From Oscheius dolichura (Eukaryota; Nematoda; Chromadorea; Rhabditida; Rhabditidae), in assembly GCA_932521035.1 (NCBI GenBank), contig OW051496.1, positions 5,146,001-5,210,000 of the forward strand: a stretch of 64,000 nt of DNA, read 5' to 3'. The notes beneath the pieces were generated by a model that saw only the letters and a program-made list of their open reading frames with translations, was not told the DNA's origin and did no database searches. The number at the start of each line of letters is the position of its first letter. The stretch's first letter is position 1. Below, piece after piece: positions 51,018-62,398 of the stretch. The translations under genes were made by a program, and so were the position numbers.

Positions 51018-52563
51018 ATGCTGCCCTTCTACATCTTCATGATTGTTCTGCAGCAGTCTGTCGTCATGGTCCTGTCTATTTTCGGCAACCTGCTGCTGCT
51101 GTTCGTCATCTTCCGAGGCAACCGCGTCGCCCGTCGGAGTATCTCGCCGGTCCAGGTACCTGTCCCCTCCGAGAAAGACCCTCGTCACTTTCAGCTGCTC
51201 CTAATTCATACCTGTGTCGCTGATCTCCTGTTCGCCCTGCTCTCCCTCGGCACAGAGATCCTCACTCTGGTAGGTGGCGTCGTCCCTCTGCCATCCTCCA
51301 CTTTCAGCTGATGCATCCCCATTTCCTCGGGTCGAACTTTCTCTGTAAACTGATGAGGTACTGCCAGATGTTGCCCCATTATGCCAGCCCCTTCCTCCTC
51401 GTCGCTATCAGTGCCGACAGATTCCAGGTACTCTTCCCCCCTTTTTCGACTATCAAATATCCAGGCAATTTGTTTTCCTCTGGCCAATTTCCGTGCCTCC
51501 CGTTACCGTAGGCCTAATGCCCTGGCCGCGACGGCCTGGGGCCTTGCCCTCCTTCTCTCCATCCCCCAGATCTTCGTCTGGGAGAGAAGGTAATTTCTCC
51601 GTTTCCCTCAACTCCTGAATATTCCAGAGATACAATAGATCCTCTCAAGGGACCTCTCAAAGAGGAATGCGCTACAATCTTCCCGCAGAACCAGAAGAGC
51701 ACCGCCAGGAATGTCTACGTGATCGCGTTCAATGTCCTCGCCTGGCTGCTGCCGTCCATCATGGCCGCCTTCTTCTACTGTTGTGTATGTGTAACCGTCT
51801 GGATGTCAGGGAGCCGGGCCCCGAAAATGTCCGAGAAGGAGGCGTTGAATGAGAATCTCATCACCCAGGACTACATCGACCAGCTGAGGAAACAGTCCAA
51901 CGGATTCCGGATGCAGGAGTCCGAATTCGACCGGAAGAGGATGCAGACAGGTAGCCGGCCTTCTATAAGACAGAACAAAAGAGGTTTCAGTCCGGCTGAC
52001 AATGACCATTGTGGCCTGTAACTTCGTTCTTTGGATGCCTTTCAGCATTACGAACGTCCTCTTCGCCCTTTGGCCCAAAATGCTCAGTAACCATTTCACT
52101 ATTTCTCCTACCATCCCTTCCTCTTCAGGCGACCACGTATATCTCTGGGGGATGATCCTGGGTAACATCAATTCTAGTGTCAATCCCTGGATTTATATAT
52201 TTTTCAATCGCGGCCACGTGAAGAAGGCCTTCAAACGGTGTCGACAACCAGGAACACCTGGTGAGCAAGTCTCCTCCATAATTCATAAATCCGTTTAGGA
52301 TCAACACCAAAAGGAGACAACAAGGCGTCTGTGACATCCTTCCGGAAAACATCCGCCGCCCTGCTGACACCGGCCAGCTCCCTCAAACAGAACGGAACAG
52401 CCAGGCTACAAAAGGTTAGCTTACAGAGAAGACCTTCCATTCCCCGAATTTACAGAATCGAGTTTCCTTCAACACGAAAGAGCAAAACGGGGCGGCAAAG
52501 ACCGACGAGCCGAAGAAAATCAACAATCTGACGCCTCTGGCCGCCATCCTCTCCGCCTGTTGA
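51018..52563 (+). CDS. Rhodopsin-class neuropeptide GPCR, vasopressin/oxytocin (nematocin) receptor-like
   Basis: Coding runs from ATG 51018, four bases after CTCTTCCAG (probable trans-splice acceptor), to TGA 52561-52563, through about eight introns of 35-50 nt. TM1 is VLSIFGNLLLLFVIF. TM2 is LLLIHTCVADLLFALLSLGT (LxxxHxxxADLL). TM3 is FLCKLMRYCQMLPHYASPFL, leading to AISADRFQAICFPL (DRF in place of DRY). TM5 to TM7 follow, ending GNINSSVNPWIYIFFN (NPxxY as NPWIY). The FLCKLxRYxQ...YASPFLL and DRxxAIC pattern is that of vasopressin/oxytocin-type receptors, and nematodes have nematocin receptors of this class (ntr genes). A Gq-coupled peptide receptor in neurons is likely. The N-terminal extracellular tail is unusually short, so an upstream exon may be missing. 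AATAAA at 52612-52617. Confidence 0.8.
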
Positions 52564-52716
52564 TCTCGAACCACGGTTTCCAGAAGATATTATCGCGGGT
52601 TTATTCAGAACAATAAATATAGTTTAAACAATAATACGTGTTTCGGAAGAAGAGACGGTTATCGATGATACAAAAAGAGGTCGGGTTAGCTCTGGAAGTG
52701 AAAGGGGGACGCTTAC

Positions 52717-53103
52717 TACTGTGCCATCCGAGCCGTGGAAAGGGTCGAGTATCGGTTTCAGATACGTCTCAACCAAATGCTGTCCCCAGTGGCCGGCCCT
52801 CCTCAAACGGAGAATTGTCTTCCTTTCCTTCACCAGCCATCTAATAAAGTCATCAAGAGAGAATATTTCTCAATGTTTTCAAGTTATAGATGGCAGTGAG
52901 CAGAAGCTGACAATTTCCTCGACGAGGTCGCGTCCCCGTCGGCTCGTCCTGTACAGACGGAGAATTGTCAGCACTTTCAACTAAATGGAAGAATATGAGA
53001 AGAATGGGAACATACACTTTGTACCTTCTTGAGAATGTTTTGTAGAACATTTTTAAGGGCAGTAAATGCGTTGAACGAGTTCAAATAGTTGGCTATTGGG
53101 AAT
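52717..53103 (-). CDS. F-box-like short ORFs, two modules, divergent from sphingomyelinase 1
   Basis: Two related coding segments lie on the minus strand. The upstream one (about 53103-53025 joined to 52980-52879) reads SFPIANYLNSF then KNVLQNILKK and LKVLTILRLYRTSRRGRDLV, ending at a stop at 52879. The second (about 52863-52717) reads LDDFIRWLVKERKTILRLRR followed by WGQHLVETYLKPIL. Both share the core TILRL-x-R-x(4-6)-LVE with the ORF at 55.8 kb and resemble the second half of an F-box (compare LRLRQTCR). I could not build one continuous gene with a start codon, so these may be fragments of a decayed F-box gene or a short unspliced transcript. The sequence similarity between modules is clear; the function is inferred. 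Confidence 0.4.
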
Positions 53104-53345
53104 GAACGGAGGTTGGGTCATTGGACTGGAGAGGTCAGAGGACAGGGGCAATAGCCGTAGAGGAGAGAAGGGGAAATAATCGATACAAGAGCTCATTTCT
53201 TAAATGGATATGAGACCACGTGACCGTAGGAGGTTGAGATGGCTCAGACTACAAAGGTTGTGGACTTGGAAACCGGGTCCTCGTATTCCTGATAAGAGAG
53301 TTTGCTACTGGGAGCCGCGTATCTCCCTCTTGCCCCAAAGTTCAA

Positions 53346-55537
53346 ATGAAGACAGCCCTCCTGCTCCTTTTTTGTTGTTTTTGGTCAGTTTCTTCCAAAT
53401 CCGAAGAGTGTAAGCAATGTGAGTTCCTTGTGGATATAATGCATAAGGAATGGGGAGACAACGCCACCGCCGAGGATTTAGGTAAGGGGACAGGGCAGGC
53501 AGAGATAACTTTATTTAGGAGAATTCGCCGTATTCATTTGTGAGGAGTTCCACATCGAAGACAACTTTGTCTGTTCGTCAATGGCGCCTGGCTATGAGGT
53601 GGAAGGGTATGGTGAAATAAAGAGACACCATTTTAGAAAGAGCTCCAATACATTCTCGGCCAAGTGATCTTTGAGCCAAAACAAATTTGTGGTCTGCTGC
53701 TGCCAGGTTGGGCACTCGGCTAGCCAATAAAAAGGAAAATTATAGACTGTGGGACCGTCTATGATCCACTGAATGCCACTTGGAGTATTCCGATCCCTCC
53801 TGGACAACCCACACCCATAATCAAACAGGCTGTCCCTGTAAGGAAGAATATCAACAGATCTATAGAGTAATTTAGCCAGGGAAGCCTACTCTTCGGATTC
53901 TCCACCTTACGGACATCCACATGGACACCCAGTACACAGTAGGAGAAGAGGCACAGTGTGGTGAGCCCAACTGTTGCCGTCCTCCCCAAGATCCAATCGT
54001 TAGTCCTCCTCTATTTCTAACCTCTTGAATAGGAAGCAGCAGCAGAGAGGACCGTGAAACAGCCGGCGGGAAAGTGGGGAACTATCGGGGACTGTGATAT
54101 CCCCTACTGGACATTCACTAACTTGCTCCAGTTCATCAAGGACAATCATAAAGACGTTGGTTTTTTTAAGTAGACAACCGGAAAGGTTAAGATAGACTAT
54201 GTTCTCGTTTCGGGAGACCTGGAGAGCCACGCCGTCTGGGAATACACAAACGATGTCCACGCAGCGATGGTGAAAAACATTTCCGATGCTATTCGATCGT
54301 TCCTCCCGTGGCCGGTCTACTTTGCTGTGGGGAACCACGAAGGAGTACCCATGGACAGGTACGAGGTCACCGATCATTGAAAGACAAGGCACCTTCAGCT
54401 TTGCCCCGCACTATGCCCCGAAAGAATACCGAGACGACTGGCTCTACGACGCGATGGCCGACGCTTGGAAGGGATGGGTGCCCGAGGATCAGCAGAAGAT
54501 CCTCAAATAGTCTGTCCTCGCCTTATACTGTTATTTATCCCGTTCAGCAGAGGCTGTTACACGCTTAACCTTTACCCCGGACTGCGTCTCATTTCCGTAA
54601 ATAATCCACTCGGCGGTGACGCTTTAAATGTGTGGATGCTCATGAATCAAACCGACCCGGACGGGACTCTCCAGTGGACCATTGACCAACTGGTTGATGC
54701 GGAGAAGGCCGGGGATAAGGTGGGGATTTTAAAAAGGAAGATAATTCGAAACCGCAGGTCCATATAGTGGCCCATATTCCTGGAGGAAATCCCGAGGCTC
54801 TGGAGGGATGGGCCCTCAACTATTACAAAGTCGTCAACCGGTTTCAAAATACGATAGCCGCTCAGTTGTGAGTGTTATTCATTGATACTGATATACACGT
54901 ATTTGGCAGTTTCGGCCATACCCATTCGGATAATTTTTACATGGTATACGAGGACCCGAAGGATTTCACTTCGAGGCCGACCGGCGTTGTCTACGCCGCC
55001 CCTTCCGTCACCTCCTACTCCAGATATCAGCCAGCATACAGGATCTACACCGTCGACGGAAACTACCAGGGATCCTCTTATGTAAGTTTTATATTTTAAA
55101 AAGAGAGAGATCTCGGTTACAGCAAGTCATTGACTACGAAGAGTGGTTCTTCAACATCACCGAGGTTGACAACACCGATCAGCCCGTCTGGAAACAGCTC
55201 TTCGCCAGTGTCAACCAGGAGTTCGGCTTCTCTGCTCATCTGCCGGGGGAGTGGAATGAACTGATCAATAGGATGAAGACAGACGACGCCCTGTTCAACA
55301 AATATTACACGTACCACATGAGGAGGAACGAGTACGACAGTGTCCCCGCCTGTGACATGGCCTGCCGGGCCGATCTCCTCTGCAAGGCTCGGCAATTCCA
55401 CCATGAACCGGCCCTGTGTTCAGATATTAAAAAAGGTAAGAAGAGGAGGTAAAGGCGAAGAGACACCATTTATAGAATTTGGAGAGATTGACGTCGAGGA
55501 GGAGATAATGTATAGAAGGAGGAAAGCGCGCTTGTGA
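53346..55537 (+). CDS. Acid sphingomyelinase (sphingomyelin phosphodiesterase), copy 1
   Basis: About 13 exons from ATG 53346 to TGA 55535-55537. A signal peptide (MKTALLLLFCCFWSVSS) is followed by a saposin-B domain (EECKQCEFLVDIMHKEW ... CGLLLPDCGTVYDPL). A calcineurin-like metallophosphoesterase domain follows with all metal-site motifs: RILHLTDIHMDTQY, VLVSGDLESHAVWEY, VYFAVGNHEGVPMD, HIVAHIPGG and GHTHSDNFYMVYEDPKD. The usual Cys-rich C-terminal region ends the protein. It hydrolyses sphingomyelin to ceramide and phosphocholine in the lysosome or outside the cell; C. elegans has three such genes (asm-1 to asm-3). It is the upstream member of a tandem pair. The exon-intron layout matches copy 2 almost exactly. 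The last exon (EFGEIDVEEEIMYRRRK) differs from copy 2 and adds a charged tail. Confidence 0.93.
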
Positions 55538-55690
55538 TGGCCACCGGGATTGAGAGACGAATACAATAAAACTGTATTAATGATGACAAGTGGTCATTTC
55601 AGGGTGGAGAAGGGCGTCGGTATAGCTAGGACGTCATCCTGAATAGTGGTGATTATAAGGAGAACGGGGAAAACTTACCAGTGGTGTTTT

Positions 55691-55903
55691 TTAACCTCCA
55701 TCCATTAGGATCAGTAAGTCCCTGAAATTTTCTTCGACGATGTTATGCCTCCATCGACAGGTTTGGCGAAGACGTAGAATTGTTTTCACGTTGAACTGAA
55801 TAACATAATCTAGGAGCAGTGAAATAGTACCTTTCTGATGTCTTCTTTGAAGGAGGAGCGGAAGGATAGAGACGGGAAAGCTTTTAAATTGGTGCTTGGC
55901 CAT
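55691..55903 (-). CDS. F-box-like 70-aa ORF, divergent from sphingomyelinase 2
   Basis: A single open frame on the minus strand from ATG 55903 to the stop at 55691. It encodes an N-terminal basic/hydrophobic part (KSFPVSILPLLLQRRHQKG), LLDYVIQFNVKTILRLRQTC, then RWRHNIVEENFRDLLILMDG. The segment VKTILRLRQTCRWRHNIVEE resembles the core of an F-box. The same core and the same SFP...L leader occur in the module at 52.9-53.1 kb. The DNA just upstream is also similar (CTGACCTCTCC...TCCAA in both). So this unit and its neighbour sphingomyelinase look like one half of a duplicated divergent pair. Whether a protein of 70 residues is made is uncertain; most F-box proteins are longer. Confidence 0.45.
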   Translation of the reverse strand: MAKHQFKSFPVSILPLLLQRRHQKGTISLLLDYVIQFNVKTILRLRQTCRWRHNIVEENFRDLLILMDGG

Positions 55904-56327
55904 TATGCACCGATTGTGAGATAGGCCGTTGGAGAGGAGAGGTCAGCGGCGGGCAGAGCCAATAATCGATGGATATTGGACGAGTACATTGGCAGCTGAA
56001 GACGTATCTTCGCAGTCATAGAACAGCCAATACGGAAAGGTCGAATAGAAACGAAGAAGGCCTTCACTTCTGGTGGTTTGAAGGAGAAGTGGGGGAGCTG
56101 GAGTGGCCTATTGGCACGTGTGGTTGATATCCCCCTAAATATTTGTCTTTAATCATTCGCCAAACAAAATGGCTCGAATGGCGGTTTTCTTTCGTTGAAA
56201 TGGGTTCAAGAGACTCTTTCCGACCATTCTTTTCTTTTCTCTGTTTTTCTCCCCTGATAACGAGGAATTCGTCTAATCTCCACCCCTTGTTCCCCATTTT
56301 TCGATAAAGGACACGTGGTCCTCGACT
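55904..56327. other. Divergent promoter region of sphingomyelinase 2
   Basis: A spacer of about 420 bp between the small minus-strand ORF and ASM copy 2 (+). No exon is apparent. The corresponding spacer of copy 1 is about 240 bp (53104-53345). Confidence 0.5.
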
Positions 56328-59006
56328 ATGCGGCTCCTCCTGCTCCTCGCCCTTTTTCTCATTGGTAAGATCACCTTTTTATAATAAAATGCGTTATGTA
56401 ACCGACGCTTTTTTTTGAGTGAGGAAATCGAGAGTAGTAGTAGGCTCATTCGAACCGATAATTTTTGCTCTCTCGAACTGCGCTTTTAGAATTTTTTTGA
56501 AAGTGAGGGAGTGAGGAGGAAGCGAGCTTTCAAATTTTGAAAATGGCAACAACGTTTTTTTTTTGAGCTAGCGCGATGGGAGTAGGCTCATTCGATGGCG
56601 TTTCTTGGCGTATTGGCGGTTTTTTTTTGCTAAGCCCTGGCGCGTAACAGTGACGAATCGACAGCACTTTACCAAAGTTGCTTTACCAAGGCGCCCCCTT
56701 CAATAAAACCGGGCTCTTCTAGTCTACTAATTACTCAAGAAGAAAGATATCTAGGAGCCAATTCCAAATCGGAAGAATGTAAGCAGTGCGAGTTCCTCGT
56801 CGATCTGATGCACAAGGAGTGGGAAGGAAATGCCACCAACGAGGACATGGGTAGGACGAGACTCCTCTCTCTGTCGACACAGGCTATTTCCAGGCGAATT
56901 CGCCAAGTTTATCTGTATCGAGTTCAAGATTGAGGACAACTTTGTCTGCGACCTCATCATTACCGACTTCGAGGTGAGACTGCTGATCTCCCTAACCGGT
57001 CCATTTCAGCCCGAGGTGATGTACATCATTGGCCAGATCATCTTCGAACCCCACCAGATCTGTGGACTGCTGCTCCAAGGTATCTCACCTCTCCAGGCCT
57101 CTATAGAAAAAGTTCAGATTGTGGTACATTCTTCGACCCTTTCAACGCCACGTGGTCAATCCCTATGCCTCCCGGACAACCGACGCCCGTTGACAAGCAA
57201 CCTCCCCAGGTGGAGCAGTACTTTTTACGGAATACATAGCTATTTAGCCGGGAAATCCTACCCTCCGTGTCCTCCACTTGACTGATGTACACATGGACAC
57301 CCAGTACGGAGTCGGACTCGAAGCCCAGTGTGGAGAGCCTCAATGTTGTCGGCCATGGCAAGATCCAAATGTAGAGAGGGGCACTGCCATAGAAGAGGAA
57401 ACCTTTTCAGGAAGTGGATGCCAAGAGGGACGTCATCCAACCAGCCGGCAAGTGGGGGACCGTCGGCGTCTGCGATCTCCCCTACTGGACCTTGACCAAT
57501 ATGCTGGATTTTATCTCCAAAAACCACAAAGACGTAAACAGGCTACAGTATCTCTGAACTGTCTTTGTTCAGCTAGACTACGTCATGGTCTCGGGAGACT
57601 TGGAATCGCATGCCGTCTACGAGTACACCAAGGATATCCACGCGGCCATGGTCAAGAATATCTCAGACACCATTCGAAGCTACTTCCCCACCATCCCCGT
57701 CTACTTCGCCATCGGAAACCACGAGGGCGTCCCCATTGACAAGTACTCGTCCCCAATTATTGAAACATGACGATCTCATTCAGCTTTGCCCCTCACTTTG
57801 CCCCGAAGGAGTACCAGATGGACTGGCTGTATGACAGCATGGCCGACGCCTGGAAGGGGTGGATTCCTTCTGACCAAGTCAAGGATTTCAAATAGTCAGT
57901 CTACCAGTGGAATTATAAGAACTGCCCCCTTTTAGTCGAGGAAGCTACAGAGTCCAACTCTATCCGGGACTTCGCCTTCTCTCCGTCCACACAACTCTCG
58001 GCGGTGACCCCATCAACTTGTGAGTCTTTTCCAGTATTTTTAATTTGATTGTCTTCAGTTGGATGTACATGAATCAAACCGACCCCGATGGTACCTTCTC
58101 GTGGGTAGTAAACGAGCTCCTCGCTGCAGAACAAGCCGGAGATAAGGTTTGGGTCGTGGCTCACATTCCAGGAGGTATCTCGCTTCTTCTTCTTGTCAAC
58201 TTCCTTTGTATTCTAGGAGACAGCGAAGCTCTTGAGGGATGGGCCCTGAACTACTACAAAGCCGTCAATCGGTTCCAGAACACCATCACTGCTCAATTTT
58301 TCGGTTTGTTATTTTATGGCTAAATTTCATGGCCATCTAGGCCACACCCACTCGGATAATTTTTACATGGTCTATACTGACCCCAAGGACGCGAGCTCCC
58401 GTCCCACATCTGTAGTTTACGCTGCCCCCTCGGCCACCACGTACTCCGAGTACAATCCCGCTTATCGCATCTACTCGGTCGATGGAAACTACCCGGGTTC
58501 AACATATGTCAGTCTTATCTCCCTCCCCAACAAATGTCTTTGTTTCAGCAAGTGATAGACTATGAGGAGTGGTATTTGAACTTGACAGAGGCCAACGCGA
58601 ATGACAACCCGGTCTGGAAACAACTATTCTCTAGCATGAACCAGGAGTTCGGATTGAAGTCGCAGGTGCCAGCGGAGTGGAACAACTTTATCGAGAGGAT
58701 GAAGACGGACGACGATCTTTTCAACAAATACCAGATGTATGTTGGAGACTCTGAAGAATAGGCAACGGGACTTCTAGGGTGCGCAAGAGGCGAAACCAAT
58801 ACGACGGAGTGGCCCGGTGCACTGGACAGTGCAAGATGAACCAGCTCTGCGACTTCCGACAATTCCATCACGAAAAGGCTCTTTGCTCCGATCTCCCAGG
58901 TTTGAAGGCAGTCCATTTAAAGGTAAATGAGAAGTTTAGGAGCTACGGGAGGACCGACTGGGAAAGTTTTATACAGAAAACCACAAAAGGTGACTCCCAT
59001 GGCTAG
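56328..59006 (+). CDS. Acid sphingomyelinase, copy 2
   Basis: Same architecture as copy 1. A signal peptide (MRLLLLLALFLIG) is split by a 400-nt first intron that carries repeats. The saposin-B domain follows (EECKQCEFLVDLMHKEW ... CGLLLQDCGTFFDPFNATW), then the phosphoesterase motifs LRVLHLTDVHMDTQY, VMVSGDLESHAVYEY, VYFAIGNHEGVPID, WVVAHIPGG and GHTHSDNFYMVYTDPKD. A C-terminal Cys-rich segment ends the core (CTGQCKMNQLCDFRQFHHEK). Intron positions match copy 1 closely, so the two arose by tandem duplication. The last exon is short and uncertain: two acceptors near 58975-58990 give a stop within 20 nt of each other. AATAAA at 59032-59037. The expected role is ceramide production; whether the copies differ in location or timing is not visible. 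Confidence 0.93.
56400..56700. repeat. Repeat-containing insertion in intron 1 of sphingomyelinase 2
   Basis: The 15-mer AGTAGGCTCATTCGA occurs at 56439-56453 and again at 56582-56596. Each copy is preceded by a T run and TTGAG, making two imperfect direct repeats of about 45 bp. The intron is about ten times longer than neighbouring introns, and copy 1 of the gene has no intron of this size. An inserted non-autonomous element is likely. Confidence 0.65.
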
Positions 59007-59064
59007 CAGCCTCGATGTGGTAGACGCCGCTAATAAATTCAAGAACAGCCGGAGGAGACGATGA

Positions 59065-59821
59065 TCAGGCGACACTCCGTTCCAAATGTACATTTTGTGG
59101 ATGATGTGATCCTGTTACTAAAGATGTTCTTAAAATTGCACTGTACAAATCATACCAGTGACCACTTTGTGTAGAGGATGATGATGCTGGGAGGTCATCT
59201 GCTCGTCGGATTCAATGGCCCACACACGGCTAAATTTGTGGGCTATTACGATCATGATGAGAAGGACGGCTATGACGAGGACGGAAAGGATCTGGAAGAG
59301 GAGGGGTGAGGGTGGGTGGAGGACAGACCAGGATGAACAGAAACCGCATGTAGAAGGAGGCATTCCGATCGTCGACCATCACGTAGTAGATCACTATTAC
59401 GGTGGCTCCAAGCTCACATAAAATGGCGACACAGAGGAAGAAGACCAGCTGAAGGGGTGTATGGGATAATGTGGGGGAAGAGACTCACTCCTCCACCGGT
59501 CAGTCGATCCTGAGCGTCGGTTTTTGGAAAAGAATAGAAGATGAGGACAGTGAGGAGGACGAGAGTGGCACCAAAGAAGAGGAACTGGGCACCGGAGAGA
59601 AACACATGATCCTGGTAATTTATTAGGAGAGAAAGAAGAAGAACATACGGTGAAGACTATCTGGAGGGAGACGCCGTGGGTCCATTGTAGTCCGCAGGCA
59701 ATTATGGCACACACGTTGAGGATCTAGAGACCCGAGTCAGGTACTTTGATTAGGGGCCACCCACCACCGCAAAGAAATTCAGGAGGCCGAGGGGTGAGCG
59801 GACATATTCGTCGAGGGCCAT
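59065..59821 (-). CDS. Four-transmembrane protein, MARVEL/tetraspan-like
   Basis: Exons on the minus strand give four hydrophobic segments: ILNVCAIIACGLQW (TM1), AQFLFFGATLVLLTVLIFYSF (TM2, one residue over a typical span), LVFFLCVAILCELGATVIVI (TM3) and ILSVLVIAVLLIMIVIAHKF (TM4). An acidic/His-rich cytosolic tail follows (ESDEQMTSQHHHPLHK). Introns are 35-45 nt. The size, about 190-200 residues, and the four-TM layout resemble MARVEL-domain proteins of vesicle and junction membranes, but no signature settles this. ATG 59821 (MALDEYVRSPLGLL) is the first in frame after a possible upstream exon (PNLHYLAEQLPTADVFDL). Two 3' ends are possible: a stop at 59130 if the last exon runs on, or at 59065 after a further 40-nt intron. 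The gene overlaps little with the 3' end of sphingomyelinase 2, and the two converge. Confidence 0.6.
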
Positions 59822-60030
59822 GAGCGAAACACGGCAGGGACTCAGGTCGAAAACATCCGCCGTTGGCAATTGTTCGGCCAGGTAATGGAGATTCGGCGCC
59901 GGCCGGAAGGGGAGTGACTAGGCGGAAAATTGCAGACAACCGAATGAGGAGAAAACGACGTTTATATACTAATATACCGGTGTGAAAGAGGGAAGATCGC
60001 GTGTCTGAACTGAATTGAACGGGGACTAGG

Positions 60031-62302
60031 CTAGAAGTCGTCGAACTTCTTGGACATCTTCTTCATCTGGCGCATCTGGCGGAAGTCGGGAGGAGACTGG
60101 GACCGCGTTGGCTGCTTTTGGTTCTCTGAAACATCTTCTTTGAATGGCGGCAGAATTAGTAGGGCCCACCCTTGTCGACATTATCGACCATTTTGTCAAT
60201 TCCAGGCAGGAGTTGTTTAAGATCTTCACAGGCACCCGTCTCGACATTAGGAATGTAGTGACCACAGCAGCAAAGGCAGCTCTTTCCATTGCTGGCGCAG
60301 GTGGTTCCGTGGAATAGCTCCATGAGGAAACGGTGGTGTGGTGGGGGAGGAGGAGGGCCGAAAGGCCGTCTGAACCGCATGGGAGCGTCGTTGGGGAAGG
60401 ACATTCCACGTCCACGGTTATTCAAGAACATGGAGAAGAGAGGAGCAGCAGACATTCCGGGCCCATACTGCTGCCTGGGTTGGAACGGATTGGGACGCTC
60501 GTTGAAATAAGGAGCCTGTCTGCCGCCACGAGGACCTCGTCCATCTCCCATGTTGCCGAAGAAGGGGAAGGGAGCATCATTACTGGGACCAGCGCCGAAA
60601 GGAGGAGGATTGGGTCCTGATCCGAAGGAAGATGGGTTGAAGGGCCCAGGACCGAATGAAGGAGGATTGGGTCCGCGTCCAAATGGAGGAGGATTAGGTC
60701 CAGGTCCAAACGAGGAAGCACTTGGTCCAGGTCCGAATGAAGGCTGATTCGGTCCGGGTCCGAAGGGTGGCCGGAATGAGGGTCCAGCGCCGAATGGATG
60801 TCTTTGTGGGAATCCTCCGAAGGGAGGTTGACTTGGACCGGGCCCGAATTGTTGTCGTGGTGGGAATTGCATCTCAGAAGGAGGTGGTCCTCCGTGTTGT
60901 CCAGAAGGGAAAGCTCCCTGTCCGAATGGCTCCTGAGGAACAGGACCAGAGGGATAATCGGAGTGGAAGACAGGCGGGCGAACTCCAGATCCAGGAGGAG
61001 AAGGCATCCTTCCGAATGGTTGGCCAAGTCGAGGCATATCGGCGGCTGGTCCGAAGAAGTCGTTGCTTGGCCTCTCATCAGGTCTTCCCCGTCGTCCATC
61101 ACCTCGTCCTTCTCCTCGTCGTCCTTCTCCGCGGCCACCCTTCTTCCTCTTGTCTCCTCTTCCTCGTCCACTTTGTTGTCCTCTGCGTCCCTCCCGGAAT
61201 CCGTCGTAGTTGTCAGTATTCGGGGCATATCCCATGGGTCCAGCGTTGTTGGTGTCTCTTCCTTCGGCTCTTCCTTCATAGGGGAAGTCAAACTGTGGCT
61301 CAAACGGCATGAAGGAAGCAGCTGATGAATCATCAAAGGCGACGAAATCAGAGAAGTCAGCTTGTCTCTTCTGGCGGCCTCCTTGAGAAGCGTCGTCCAT
61401 CATGCGCATTTTGTAAAGCTCGTTGCTGAATCCCTAGAAACCCAAGGTTGGCCACTGCCCAATTCCTTACCTCATGATTCCCATTCCTGATCATCATCTG
61501 AAGTCGCTCTTTGCGTCCTCCACCCAGGAAGAGAGGAGGGGGACAGCCGCCCTTCTCCTGGCTCACTTCACAGGCTTTCTTATCGTCGCAGTCTGTTTCA
61601 AACATGGGGCGGACCTCTTTCATCCTAAAGGCGATACAATAAAGTACAAGGATGGAACTCACGGGCAGAATCGCTTGGAAGTGGTGGTGTCATTCCTGAT
61701 ACGGCATTCGAATGACCTGGCACAGAAGCCGCACTTCGGGGGAGCACCGCGAGCCTTGTACTCGTCCATCAACATGTTGTACTTCTCCATGGTCTTTGAG
61801 GCTACGAACTGCAATTTTAGATTATCTACTGGCTAAGGAATGATGGGTGTACCTTCTTCATCCAGCTGGGCCATTCTGGCTTGGTAGGGATGGCAACACA
61901 AGACTTGGGGAGCTTGTCCAGTGATTGGTCTGGCCAGAAGCATTTGGCCTAGAGACTACTGTATACTACTCTCAAAGAATATCCAACCTGTTCCCATGGT
62001 CCCCAAGCTCCGCAGCCTTCGGATGGGCGAGGAGGTCCAGGAGGGCCGGGAGGCCTAGGACGACGTCCCCTTCCGGGAGCTGATGGAGGAGGAGAGGGTG
62101 GTGGAGGCATGGCGTCCTCGCTTTCATCCGAACTGAGCAGATCCTCCACCTCGTCGTCGAGTGTCCTTGTCTCATTGACTGCCTCGAAGTCTTTCCTCAC
62201 ACTGATGATGCTGAGGTAAGCCGACTCGGGGTCGAAGTCGTCAATCCAGGATGACTCCATCTGGGCCGCTGCCAGTCCGACAAGGACCAACAGAATTTTC
62301 AT
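60031..62302 (-). CDS. Secreted Cys-rich protein with FGPGP repeats (about 690 aa)
   Basis: Six exons on the minus strand, starting MKILLVLVGLAAAQ (signal peptide). Exon 1 is acidic, then Pro-rich (SPPPSAPGRGRRPRPPG). Exons 2-4 carry a cysteine-rich module (AKCFWPDQSLDKLPKSCVAI, PPKCGFCARSFECRIRN, CDDKKACEVSQEKGGCP). The large fifth exon has a basic RGRGDKRKKGGRGEGRR stretch. It then has about a dozen Phe-Gly-Pro-Gly-Pro-type repeats (for example FGPGPNPPPFGRGPNPPSFG) between 60.59 and 60.86 kb, and a second Cys cluster (CASNGKSCLCCCGHYIPN). The final exon ends MSKKFDDF at 60031. All junctions are in phase. I take it to be an extracellular matrix or cuticle-type protein; this is inferred from the signal peptide, Cys modules and low-complexity repeats. 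A TATA box lies upstream at about 62391. Confidence 0.8.
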
Positions 62303-62388
62303 GTCTGGAAAAAAGAAATCGTGCGGGGGTAGACATGACGAATGGACAGAGAGAATTGCGAGAAGTGAAGTGTTGAGCCGGGGCGCTC

Positions 62389-62398
62389 CTTTATACCC
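62389..62398 (-). promoter_or_regulatory. TATA box upstream of the FGPGP-repeat gene
   Basis: On the minus strand the sequence GGGTATAAAGGAG lies about 90 bp upstream of the ATG at 62302, in otherwise GC-rich DNA. Position and context fit a core promoter with a start site near 62360. Confidence 0.55.
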
